A stretch of DNA of 11,191 nucleotides from Dichomitus squalens LYAD-421 SS1. Its lineage: Eukaryota > Basidiomycota > Agaricomycetes > Polyporales > Polyporaceae. The stretch spans positions 2,942-14,132 of the forward strand of contig NW_006766966.1 of NCBI RefSeq assembly GCF_000275845.1, given 5' to 3'. Both the position numbers and the translations under genes were made by a program. Positions 1 to 8,430 of this stretch are shown piece after piece (the stretch's first letter is position 1; each line of letters opens with the position of its first letter). A model generated the notes under the pieces. The model worked only from the letters and a program-made list of their open reading frames with translations, was not told the DNA's origin and did not search any database.

Positions 1-7
1 GTTCACC

Positions 8-937
8 ATGCCATTTTCCATGCCTTTCGAACACTCGCGGCTCGACACCTCTGAACGCCTCATCACCCTGGTCGACAACTCCGGGGGTCGTCACCACTAT
101 ACGCCTGCGCAATTCCGCGAATACGTCAGCCACGATCGCGCTCTCCGCGCCGGACGCGTCGCCGCTACTCATGTCATACTCCCGGGCGGGTACGACCTGT
201 TCGCCCAACTCTGGGGCGCCGACGTGACCTGCCCCTACCAATTCTCCTCACGCGACGCCTCCACAAACACCATCACGGTGCGCGGCGCACCCGTCCCCAC
301 TGCTCTACTCAATGAGCTCGATCCGCCTCTCACTCCGGCTCCACCTTCTGCTCCGCCCGAGCCTCAATTCTCGGAGCAGCGCATGCGGACCATCGAGCAT
401 ATGCTCTGGGGCACTGCTGAGCGCGAGGCGCGCTTTTACGAGCGTCGCAGTAGCCAGCAGGAGAAACGCACCGACGATCGCAGGCGCAAACGCGCCGAAC
501 ATCGCGTCTCCGACCGCACTCGCTCCGCTCCTTCTAAGGAGGTCCTCGCCCCTCCTATCATCAACACTTCCTCGGGTGGAATTGCCGTGGCCTCAGGATC
601 GGGCGCGTCGGGCTCGGACCCCGCTGCCTTGGCTGCCCCTGTCGCAGGGGGCACTAGCTCCCTGGCCGTGGGTGGTGCTTCGCAGACGGTACCCAACAGG
701 ACGGCTTCCGCCGCAGGGCGTCGTGAATCTTCTCCAATGGAGGAGGACAAGGATGCGGAGGGCGAGCCTGATGAATTTATCGAATACTCAGACCCGGAGG
801 AGGCTGGTGGGGCTTCCCAACGCAGGTCCATGAAGAAGTTCGAGGGCAAGCGGGCACAAATGGGATTCGCGTTTGGCCGGTGCAAACGCGTGCCGTACAC
901 AGTAGATACAATAAGGCTTATATACGTAGCTAAATAG
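8..937 (+). CDS. Hypothetical protein, 309 residues, family not recognised
   Basis: This is a long intronless frame starting at ATG 8; a second in-frame ATG lies at 20, and the true start could be in an exon left of the window. Residues about 15-105 look folded, with short hydrophobic and aromatic stretches such as ITLVDNSG and ATHVILPGGYDLF. Residues about 105-120 are proline-rich. Residues about 122-170 are highly charged (many R, E, Q and K) and could form a helix or coiled coil. Residues about 180-240 are low-complexity Ala/Gly/Ser/Pro, followed by an acidic patch (MEEDKDAEGEPDEFIEYSDPEE) and a basic tail. I see no signal peptide, membrane segment or catalytic motif. The layout of a small N-terminal domain, charged helix and disordered tail would suit a nuclear protein or a retroelement Gag-like protein, but that is inference. 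The last 25 residues may be read-through past a lost exon boundary. The length makes a chance frame unlikely, though high GC favours long frames. Confidence 0.55.
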   Translation: MPFSMPFEHSRLDTSERLITLVDNSGGRHHYTPAQFREYVSHDRALRAGRVAATHVILPGGYDLFAQLWGADVTCPYQFSSRDASTNTITVRGAPVPTALLNELDPPLTPAPPSAPPEPQFSEQRMRTIEHMLWGTAEREARFYERRSSQQEKRTDDRRRKRAEHRVSDRTRSAPSKEVLAPPIINTSSGGIAVASGSGASGSDPAALAAPVAGGTSSLAVGGASQTVPNRTASAAGRRESSPMEEDKDAEGEPDEFIEYSDPEEAGGASQRRSMKKFEGKRAQMGFAFGRCKRVPYTVDTIRLIYVAK

Positions 938-1804
938 GGGTAGATAAGGGCGCGGGTATCCGTCGGGGGGGCGGGACCTGTGGCGCTCGTTCCGCGAGCT
1001 CGCCATCTTGACGCCAGGATTCCAACAGTCCAGTCGCGCTGGCAAGAAACGCGCCTGAGACGCTGTGTTACCGTCGCTGACAGCGGTTAAGCGTCGCTTC
1101 CTGTTTTGGAAGTCGTTCTACTTCACTCACGACTTCCGGAGGGCGTATGTAGCGCCCGGCGCTCGTTCGCTCTCGCTCCATCCCGCCGTACCTACTCCCA
1201 TCATCTCCTCGTACCTCCTCCATCTGATCCCGTTCCTCTTGCTTACTTACTCCTACTCCTTGCTTGCTCATTCCCATCACCTGGACCATGCGTTCGCCGA
1301 CTGTCATTACTCATGGACTCGACTTCTCGGTAATCCCTGTTACTCGGGCGTCTCGTACGTATCGTATTTATACCCGACCTCGTACTCTCGTTACAGTAGC
1401 GTACTCTAGACGGAATCAAGAGTCTTTGAACCTGTCTAGTCTCAGCGCTCTCGTGTCGCGTGTCCCCTTCCTAATCCGGAATCGCCCACGCGACAAGGCG
1501 CCCGTGTTGGACGGCGACAACTGCCTGCCTCGCGTTGCTCTCGAGGACCACACCGCTCGCTTTCCGTCAGGTCGCGACAATCCATGGCTCGGTCGCTGCT
1601 GCTGTCTGCCTGCCGCGGTCTGCTCAACTCGCTGCTCCCACCTCTCCGCTCTTGTTTGGTTTCCTCTCGCGCCTGGACTCCCCACGCTCTGTGCACGCGC
1701 GCTCGTCAAAGTCGGTCTCGCCCTCTGGGCATCCTCGCTGCAAACTCTGGCTTGTGCACTGTCTTCGGCTGCGGCTCCTTTTGACTCTCCCGCGCTTTTC
1801 AATC
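938..1804. other. Non-coding stretch, C/T-rich on the + strand
   Basis: I find no convincing gene here. Positions 960-975 hold a G-run. From about 1140 to 1800 the + strand is strongly pyrimidine-rich, as is common in leaders and core promoters of basidiomycete genes, and it leads into the cysteine-rich copy 1. The reading frames in this stretch are Leu/Ser/Pro/Arg-rich by-products of that composition. A weak LTR-like segment is listed separately. Confidence 0.5.
1066..1395 (+). other. Possible solo LTR-like segment
   Basis: The segment begins TGTTAC and ends GTTACA, so it has TG...CA ends, and is about 330 bp long, within the usual LTR range. It contains a TATA-like TATTTATA at 1365-1372, placed as a retroelement promoter could be. 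Against this, the flanking five bases (gacgc or similar on the left, gtagc on the right) do not form a clean target-site duplication, the ends are not a perfect inverted repeat, and no second copy exists in the window. Confidence 0.2.
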
Positions 1805-2700
1805 ATGTGTCTGCCCCGTCCAAATCTGACTCCCTGTGCGTGTGTCGCCCAGAAGCGCAAGCCTCCCTGTAAGTACTAAGCTCACGCGCTCACGGTCACC
1901 TTCTAACACTGACAATAATGTCAAGCTACAAGGTCTCTGTACATGCGAGCGCTGCCGTCAACAGAGGGCAGAGGAAGGGCACAGCGGTGAGTCATGCAGT
2001 CTATGATCTCCTTGTACGCACTCCTCCCAGCCATCCGCAGTAACTCCACGTCCAACGCATCCCATCCCATCTCGCGTCACACCGTTATCTTTAACCTTTC
2101 TGTATGCCTTGCATCCAATCCTCCCCCATCCGTGAAACCGCGTGCGACAACCGCATCACTGCAACTAGACGCGCGGTATGTACAAGCACACCCTGGGATG
2201 GGCCGCGTTCGTCTGTTCAAAGAGCTGACGTGCGTACCGACACCGACGAGACGGTACCAAGCTCTCCGGCCCCACAGCGAACTCGGCCACCGACTGCTCA
2301 CACTCCGGGCACGCCTGTGATGACGCGCACGGCGCAGGCGATCGTGAGCTTCCACCAGCACCTCTGTAGGTGTTGATTATCCGATCGCGTTGATACCGAT
2401 CAGAACTCACGATACGTTAAGACTGAATGCCTGGTCTCGCATTCGGTCGCCCTGCAGCGCTACGAACGGATTGGAGCCGATGGCGCTGTCCGCATGGTCA
2501 GGGCTGTACGCAAGGACGGTCGTGGCGGAGTTGCGGTATGCACGAGGATGTGGACGACCTTATGCCCGATAGCGGTGAGTGCCGACGCATAAACTCGTCA
2601 TTCATACTTTGTAGTCGTCCTACTTGGATGCACACGCTCGATGAATGGTTCTCGCGGGCCCGGGTGCCTCTGCGGGATGCCTCGGATAGCGCGATCGGAG
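1805..2700 (+). pseudogene. Cysteine-rich small gene, copy 1 (Zn-cluster-like, partly degenerate)
   Basis: My gene model starts at ATG 1805. Exon 1 (1805-1868) reads PCACVAQKRKPP. Intron 1 (1869-1932) has donor GTAAGT and a CTAAC branch point. Exon 2 (1933-1986) reads CLCTCERCRQQRAEEGHS. Intron 2 has donor GTGAGT at 1987 and ends at 2030 or 2040. Exon 3 runs open to a TGA at 2318-2320, giving about 135 residues. Cysteines spaced around basic residues recall fungal Zn(II)2Cys6 clusters or other small zinc knots, but the C-x6-C spacing is not canonical, so the family stays uncertain. Sequence similar to copy 2 continues past the stop: a short intron core near 2366-2403, an open exon to 2574, and another GTGAGT-to-TAG intron at 2575-2614. 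Copy 1 is therefore either shortened or broken between 2229 and 2403, where it is about 130 bp longer than copy 2. It keeps the first cysteine group but has Arg where copy 2 has Cys before the FKE motif. Confidence 0.45.
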
Positions 2701-3333
2701 TCACGCAGACGGTTTGAGAGGCTACCTAGACAGATCCTGCGGCCATCCCCCCCCTCCTTACTCCCTACGGCAATGCCGAAGCTCAGTTCCCTATGCTACA
2801 ACCCCACAGTACAACATCCCGAGCTCACGATGGTCCGCGCGAGGTGCAGCCTGGCACGACGCACATCTTGTCAGCCGGTGCATACGTATCGAGATGGCAC
2901 GTAGAACGTGAACATTGACCGAGCTTGCGAACTACATCGATTTTTCCATGGCAAACCACTTCCGTAACGCTTCCCCTCCGCGTATCCCCATCCCGAGCCT
3001 TCTCCTTGCATTCGCATTGCATCCTAATATCACGCTCAATCAAACCCTGCTCTTCCTCCCACCCGAAGACCGTGCGATCTAGGGCGAGCGGAGAACGTAC
3101 GGCTCGCGTGCATGACGCCTCACTGCTTGCGATGTTGTGAGTATGTGTGAAGATGGCAGCAGCAGCTGGAATGGCATTCAGTGGCCAATGCAGGTCAACA
3201 AGGAGTGTTTCACCTTTCACGAGTCCAGCAGGGGGGGTTGCTAGGTAGTGGTAGTCGGCGTTGGTGGCGATGTGTCGCTGTCTTTCCATTTGAATGAGTT
3301 ATGCTGTGCTAGTGCTAGTGGAATGCAAGAGAG
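2701..3333. other. Tail of copy 1 and intergenic DNA
   Basis: Positions about 2735-2880 contain a C-run and GAGCTCACGATGG-like sequence with patchy similarity to 6560-6640 after copy 2, so the duplication probably extends this far. From about 2900 to 3333 I see no gene; this includes the 3' flank of the minus-strand F-box gene, with a small GTGCTA repeat near 3306-3320. Confidence 0.4.
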
Positions 3334-4751
3334 TTATTGAGCGATCCTCCTACGCTCACAAACGGTGATGTTGCTTGATAACTCACGAGGGTTGAAGGCC
3401 ATCGTGAGCCCATTTGACTTCGCGAATGTCGGAAAGCACTTCTGGACATGTGTCCACCACCAACGTCGCCATACTTCCCAATCACATACGTCGACCCATA
3501 TCCGCCATCTCCCGCCCTGCTCGCCAACCTCTCCGTCTGCACTCGGTGGTGCAGAAGACTCATGAAACAACTCCTCCAGGACTCGACCCACTGTACCGAG
3601 AAAGTCTGCGAAGCCTTGCCGCGTAAAGTCTTCTTCATAGTAAGGTTGAAGATGGACGTATTGGAGAGGAACTTTGGAATCCCACGAGTCGAGCATCGCC
3701 TTGAGTTTGTCGAGCGACTGTCCGTCAGTCACGAGCTCCGGATCCAGCCCGATGTCCAATCGCTTGAGCGTCGTGCAGAGACTCAAGTCGACGCCCACTG
3801 TATGCTCTGCGGTGGGGTCTCCTGATGTGATACATCAGTGCGAAAGCCAGCTTGGAAACATCATTAGGAAGCAGAATGAACACACCGGGAAGGACCATTT
3901 TGGCGTCGTGGGAGAAGGGCACGGTAACTGACAATTCCGTGAGACGCGGCCCACAAGCGGATACCAGTCTTCGGACGCATTGTATGTCCACGCCATACTG
4001 AACGGATGATGTTAGATGCGTGCCATGCATTTCGCAGAGTACATACCAGTCGCAGCTTCTGTAGTTTTGGTGCAAATGGCGTTGCAGGAGCATGAATCCC
4101 ATCGGCTCGCAGTTTCATGTTGAATGGCAGAGGGCCGAGGGTCACGCATCGCACACCGACGCAATGTAGTGTTTGCAATGCGGGAAGGGAATTGATCATC
4201 CTGGCCAAGTCGTTGAAGTGCCCAAATGTGATATCCACGATATGGAGTCGAGAAACCGTCGTGAATGCAGAGAAGTAGAGCGCGAAGCGTGGATGAAGAG
4301 GAAGGTACTGCAGGGACTTTGCGGACTCCGAGTCAGACGCGCTGGGGTACCAGTCCTCGTCTTCGCAAACACGATTTATAGTGACCTCTTGGAGATTAGG
4401 GAGCTTCCCACGGAGGATGATCGGCAAGAGCGAGAGAGGACTGGTTGTGGTATGAAGGGTGCGCCCGACGAGTGTCAGTTCATGGACGTAGTCGCACAGA
4501 TGGGGCGCGTTGTCGAGGACAGCGGAGAACTTCTGGAGTGCTGGAAGGTCGTGGAGAACAACCGAGTAGAAAAGGTTACGCTGGGAGCGGACGCGCCAAG
4601 CTCTGCACACGAGGGCGCAGCGATGCAGGGCGCGAGAATCTTCAACTTGGTCCACGATGGCAACCGAGTAAAGCATGTCGATGATGTTCTCGCAGACTTC
4701 GACGGGAAAGCGGCTGACGTTGGGGTTGAGATGAGCACGATCGTCGTCCAT
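3334..4751 (-). CDS. F-box domain protein, three exons, 434 residues
   Basis: F-box proteins bind Skp1 and bring substrates to SCF ubiquitin ligases; mushrooms carry large, fast-evolving families. Exons are 4751-4047, 3997-3886 and 3821-3334. The introns are 49 bp (donor GTATGT, CTAAC branch, CAG) and 64 bp (donor GTGTGT, CTAAT branch, CAG). Joining them gives one open frame ending in TAA at 3336-3334. The F-box covers about residues 14-62: FPVEVCENIIDML, then ALVCRAW and RNLFYSVVL, the usual mushroom pattern. The rest has leucine-rich stretches such as LQEVTI, LQTLHCVGV, LQKLRLYGVDI and LKRLDIG, typical of the substrate-binding part, and ends in an unusual tryptophan-rich segment around WRIWVDVCDWEVWRRWWW. 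I chose ATG 4751 because it sits 14 codons before the motif with no in-frame start nearby upstream. The substrate cannot be inferred. It lies between the two cysteine-gene copies, on the opposite strand, and is the best-preserved gene here. Confidence 0.88.
3822..3885 (-). other. Intron 2 of the F-box gene
   Basis: The minus-strand donor GTGTGT follows CCCG and the acceptor CAG precedes GAGACC. Removing these 64 bases joins CCC G to GA GAC as Pro-Gly-Asp and removes an in-frame conflict. A CTAAT branch-like site lies inside. Reading straight through instead shifts out of the frame of the 3' exon. Confidence 0.75.
3998..4046 (-). other. Intron 1 of the F-box gene
   Basis: The minus-strand donor is GTATGT, the branch site ATCTAAC and the acceptor TTCAG. 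The 49-bp intron is phase 0 and joins LQKLRL to YGVDI, restoring a leucine-rich pattern. Confidence 0.8.
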
Positions 4752-5290
4752 CGCAGATTCGCTGGCAACCGAGGATGGGTTGATGGAATGCAGAGCACTG
4801 GGCGACGGATCGTATGCAGGACAGCAGTGAGTGAGTGAGGAGTGTCGTGGAACTCGCGATGGCTACTCGGGTTCTTATCGCTCCTGCCATCTAGCGTCAA
4901 CTGCGGGAGCTGTTTCCCGGATGGTCTTAGAGTTCAGAAGATAGCTGGTGTGTACGCGGGACCCAAGGACAGAACCTTGGGCGACGCGTGGTCGAAGGTG
5001 ATCAGCTGACTCGTGTGAGCCAGGCGCCCGCGACGCGTTATGCCAGGAGCGATCGCAAGAAAGACGTTGCTCGCTGTCGGTGTCCGTCTTGACTGCGACC
5101 ATCGTCTCCGGCTATGGATGGCATACACGTCCGCAAACCCGGACCTACAGCGTGCGTGAAAGCTGGCTGAATACTGGCGCGACAGCTCACTCCAGCTGGT
5201 CACCGGTCGTTGCTCGCCGCTGCGCCTTGCCCTGCGTTCCCACTCTTGTTCGCCTTCTGCCCTTGTTCGTGTTCTTCCTCGCCATTGTTT
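4752..5290. other. Divergent upstream region between the F-box gene and copy 2
   Basis: No gene is supported here. It must hold the promoter of the minus-strand F-box gene (starting at 4751) and the leader of the plus-strand cysteine-gene copy 2. From about 5190 the + strand becomes C/T-rich, mirroring the pyrimidine-rich leader before copy 1. A GAGT short repeat occurs at about 4829-4839. I see no clear TATA box. Confidence 0.4.
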
Positions 5291-5579
5291 CTCGCTGTCC
5301 ACACACTCGTTGATACCGACTTTGCTCTCTGTACATCCTCTCCGAGCACGGTTTCATGGGACTGTCACCTTCACAGCTCGCTGCTCCTCCTCGCCCTTTC
5401 CGCTAGCTCATGTTCGTCTCCCCTCTCTCTTGGCTCTTCCTCGCCACTTTCCTCCCTGTCCGCATGCCCGTTCACCTCGGTCCTGCTCTTTGTGCGTTTG
5501 GAATGCCAACTCCGCCTTCCAACAGTGTCTCCATTCGACTGTCCTCTTGTCCACTCCAATTGTCTGGGAAAATGCGGAT

Positions 5580-6530
5580 TAGGACAGGTAACAAGACTTG
5601 CCGTGGATGCGCGTGTCATCCATAACTGCGCGAGCCTATATACGTATCCAGCTCACAAGCTCGTTGGTTCTTGACAGCGCTCACGGTGACATCAAGTACG
5701 ACATAATCCACAGGGCTATGCGTTGGTCTGCCCTGTCAAATAGCACCGGACCGTCCCGAGCCCGCCATGAGGACAAGGACAAACGAACGCAGCTATTATT
5801 AGTCTTGAAGGGCGTGGCACAGGCGAGCGCAGCCGTCTACGGAAGACAGGAAAGGGGAGCAGTAGTGAGTTGTGAGATTTATGGAGAGCGATCTCCTCAT
5901 TCATATATGCGCGTGCTCCTTGCAGACATCTGCGATGGCTCCATCTCGCCGCCCAACCTGGCCCCTCCCACCCCGCATTTCCCCATTTCCGTGCACCCGA
6001 CTCCGTCCCTCGCATCCAGTCCTCCCCTCCCGAACGCCAAGTTGCCCAAACAAGATACACATAACGCATACCCATCCTGCGACGCGTCGTGTTCGTCTTT
6101 CCCAAGAGCAACATTGCGGACAAAGACAGACAAAGCTCTCCCAAGATTTCCAATCCACAAGGCGAGTTCAGCCATAGACTGCAGACGAATGCAAGCATGT
6201 GTGGCACGACCCGCACGGGGTGGGCGAACGTGTGCGTTCAAGGAGAACTATGTGAGTGCAGGACATTACTCGATCGCGTTGATTCTTATCAGCGTTCACT
6301 AGACGTCCAGACTGCCTACAAGGGACACGCGAACGAACTGGAGGTGATGAAGCTGTCCGTGCCGCCGCACTTTATGCGAGGAGGGCGGCAGTGGGCGGAC
6401 TGATGTTATGGAGGGCGCGGGCGACCTTGGACCCAATGGTAGTAAGTGCCGATCTGATGATCTCGACCTACATATGTGGTACTCACCTTAAGTGTACGCA
6501 ATATTTCATGGTCGCTCGTCAGAAGAGTTG
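5580..6530 (+). pseudogene. Cysteine-rich small gene, copy 2 (diverged duplicate, probably broken)
   Basis: This matches copy 1 in order and phase. At 5819-5863 fifteen codons read TGERSRLRKTGKGSS, aligning without gaps with TCERCRQQRAEEGHS of copy 1, and both are followed by one base and a GTGAGT donor. The intron here is 5865-5925 (ending TTGCAG). The next exon stays open for 108 codons in the same frame, includes LASSPPLPNAK (copy 1 LASNPPPSVK) and ends with CRRMQACVARP and GGRTCAFKENY. A 41-bp intron (6252-6292) follows, then RSLDVQTAYKGH (copy 1 NSRYVKTE), and a TGA at 6401-6403. Further upstream, the region matching the first cysteine exon (about 5606-5643) has Asp and Arg in place of two Cys, and the first donor GTAAGT appears as ATACGT, so splicing there is probably lost. 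Both cysteines of the CERC motif are also gone. The late cysteines are kept. A recent start codon cannot be assigned. Confidence 0.45.
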
Positions 6531-6649
6531 AACCGCAGAGTGGAACGCACAGTACCGGTACCCCGCCCCCCCTCAATATGAATGCAGCCGTCGACTGCGG
6601 GCACCCGCGAGGCTGAGCACGATTGGCACGAGGTACATGGACGTGCGCT

Positions 6650-7290
6650 TAGGGATTGTTACTCGATTGAAGTTGTTTGTCAGCAGTACTCACCGTGCGG
6701 ACAGACACGCACTAATGAGAGTCTGAGCCTCTGCGATCAAGTTGTCCGCTCGTTCGAGGTGGTACGCACAGGCGGCTGCACTGGGTTTGCTGGTAGCAAA
6801 GAGGACGCCGACGACGCTAGGCCCTATTGGTTAAGTGCTAGAACAATGCGCTTATCGACCGCAAGTGGTCCCCAATCTGTGTCTCTGCACGACTCGCAAG
6901 GTCCCGCACTCGTCAGCGACGGAGTGCCTAATGTTGAAGTTCGAATGGATCGGCGCTGGGCGGTCGTTCTCAGTACCACCGCCCGCCTGACCTTCCATAG
7001 CAGACCGGTCACCTCGGCGGGAAGCGGACGTACCCATGTCTTCCTCAGGAACCAACACTCGAATGCCCTGAAATGTTCTCAGACTACGAGAACCAAGCCA
7101 CACCCCCAGAACCGTAGGATACGCAGAAGAGCATTTCCATATTCTGCGATTGCGTCTAATACTATCGGCAGCACGACTCGCGTGAACCCTCTTCGCATAG
7201 GCCTCATCTAGGCCTTATCCCGTGCACGCGGTGACCCGATTTGCGGAGTCTCCGCGTTCACGATGGTCAACGCACATCATAGCCTTTCGA
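6650..7290. other. Region without a supported gene
   Basis: A 209-codon plus-strand frame crosses this region but shows no domain, no family resemblance and odd composition. Minus-strand fragments here (for example around 6860-7100) could be the degraded 3' part of the gene remnant at 7374-7656, but I cannot support exons. Confidence 0.35.
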
Positions 7291-7373
7291 ACAAATACAC
7301 TAAAAAACTTGAGCACCCAGGCACACCAAAATTGAGCGGACGATTCCTCAGCAGGTTATGCAGGCTTTCTCAC

Positions 7374-7656
7374 CTGTGCCTTCGACTTCTGCCCGAGTCG
7401 AGGCCGCAGTAGTCGGTAGAACTCCTTCGCGCACCGCTTAGACGTAATCCCAGGCAGGTCTTAATCCGGATACAGCTCTCGCTCGTCCAGGTACCGAGCT
7501 GCTTCGTATTCTCCGGAGTATTTCCCTATAGTACGTACATGGTGTACAAGTATCAGTTGAACTAGATCGTGATGTGATGAGCTAACATCGCCATCAATAA
7601 GTCCTGTGCAACCTTCTCGTTCCTGCCGCCTCGCTCCAGAAATTTTCCGAATGGAC
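7374..7656 (-). pseudogene. Frameshifted exon of a decayed gene, family not recognised
   Basis: On the minus strand a CAG acceptor after a pyrimidine-rich run (7657) opens an exon. It reads GPFGKFLERGGRNEKVAQDL and LMAMLAHHITI, then stops. In another frame it continues GEYEAARYLDERELYP, then in a third LRPAWDYV, and lastly KRCAKEFYRLLRPRLGQKSK up to a GTGAGA donor at 7373. Each piece has protein-like composition and they follow on directly, as expected if one exon has suffered several small insertions or deletions. No piece is long enough alone to be a gene. I do not recognise the family with confidence; the charged helical style suits a cytoplasmic or nuclear protein. A TTTTTTAG acceptor near 7301 may mark the next exon. 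Confidence 0.45.
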
Positions 7657-7659
7657 CTG

Positions 7660-8009
7660 TACAGCAGCAAATGTATATGCGTCAGCGAAGTCCCAGGTTT
7701 CCCTTGATCCCGGTCAGAGCCATATGCACGATTACACAATGCAACGGAATGGAAGGCCTCCGCCCCGAGTACCATTCCAGCCTCGTTCCATCCAACCTCG
7801 ATCTCTCACCCAATTACCGACTATCTCACCTCGTGTGTGTCTGCGAGGCCCCTGGCGCTCCCTCTCGGTCCCCGACGGCAGTTACTCGGCAGACTTACTT
7901 GCTCCTACCGGCCGAAGTCGAGCAACGTGGGGTGACACAAAGCTACCATTTGGGTGGGGAAAGAGCGCTTCTGTGCCGCATTTGAGGCGTCTGCATCGCC
8001 GTTCGATGG
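7660..8009. other. Region between two minus-strand remnants
   Basis: No gene is supported. It probably contains the intron before the 7656 exon (a TGTACAG acceptor with a CTGAC-like site upstream on the minus strand) and eroded coding sequence. The plus-strand frames here show no recognisable domain. Confidence 0.3.
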
Positions 8010-8430
8010 CTAGACAGTCACAGGAGACCGACCTGATTCAGAATCTCTCGTACGCCCCCGGCCCACCGAGGATCTCAGCTGCAGCAGATGATGCGCTGCA
8101 CTCCGATTGTCCCCGCAGCAGACACCTTCTCTGAATTGCTCCACCATCGCGTCTGTCAGCCAGACGCAGTCCCGCCCGCGGGCTGCACGGCTGGACATGT
8201 GTAAGGCTTCAGCGGTGCGGACGCGCAAAGCAGCTCGCCGGACGAGCGCCGTTGGAAAGACTGGGGTTGGGTCAGTAGGGTGGTCGAGATCGTGGGTTAC
8301 TTACAAAGGGAATGAATTGTTGTCGGTATGCGACTTGCTCGCATACGTTCGTGGTGGTCTGTATGTCTGTCTGCGTCCGACTTGTGGTTATCCGTAGGAC
8401 GTGCATCGCACAGCAGGACGATGCCCTGGA
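8010..8430 (-). pseudogene. Minus-strand gene remnant with one canonical intron
   Basis: A 44-bp intron on the minus strand (8304-8261) has donor GTAAGT, a TACTGAC branch site and acceptor CCCCAG. Joining the flanks keeps one frame open: upstream TVQGIVLLCDARPT and MRASRIPTTIHSL, downstream FFPTALVRRAALRVRTAEAL, ending at a stop at 8010. The joined frame is over 120 codons. I recognise no domain, no start codon upstream is convincing, and the C-terminal part is Arg/Ser-rich. It could be the 5' part of the same dead gene as 7374-7656 or a separate one. The intron is the strongest evidence that this was once a gene. Confidence 0.35.

Noticed and set aside
436..900. Minus-strand frame of 154 codons opposite the first gene
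   Set aside because: Shadow of the plus-strand frame, rich in Ala/Ser/Pro from GC bias.
1264..1872. Plus-strand frame of 202 codons before copy 1
   Set aside because: Composition is that of a C/T-rich leader, and it reads the cysteine exon in the wrong frame.
2825..3289. Minus-strand frame of 154 codons downstream of the F-box gene
   Set aside because: Contains several Cys but no recognisable spacing, overlaps the duplicated tail of copy 1, and has no splice or start support.
4173..4838. Plus-strand frame of 221 codons antisense to the F-box gene
   Set aside because: It is the opposite strand of a well-supported coding exon.
5716..6216. Minus-strand frame of 166 codons
   Set aside because: Antisense to copy 2, whose exon pattern is supported by copy 1.
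6582..7211. Plus-strand frame of 209 codons
   Set aside because: No domain or family-like segment, no plausible leader, and it runs opposite to the minus-strand remnants; likely a chance frame in GC-rich DNA.
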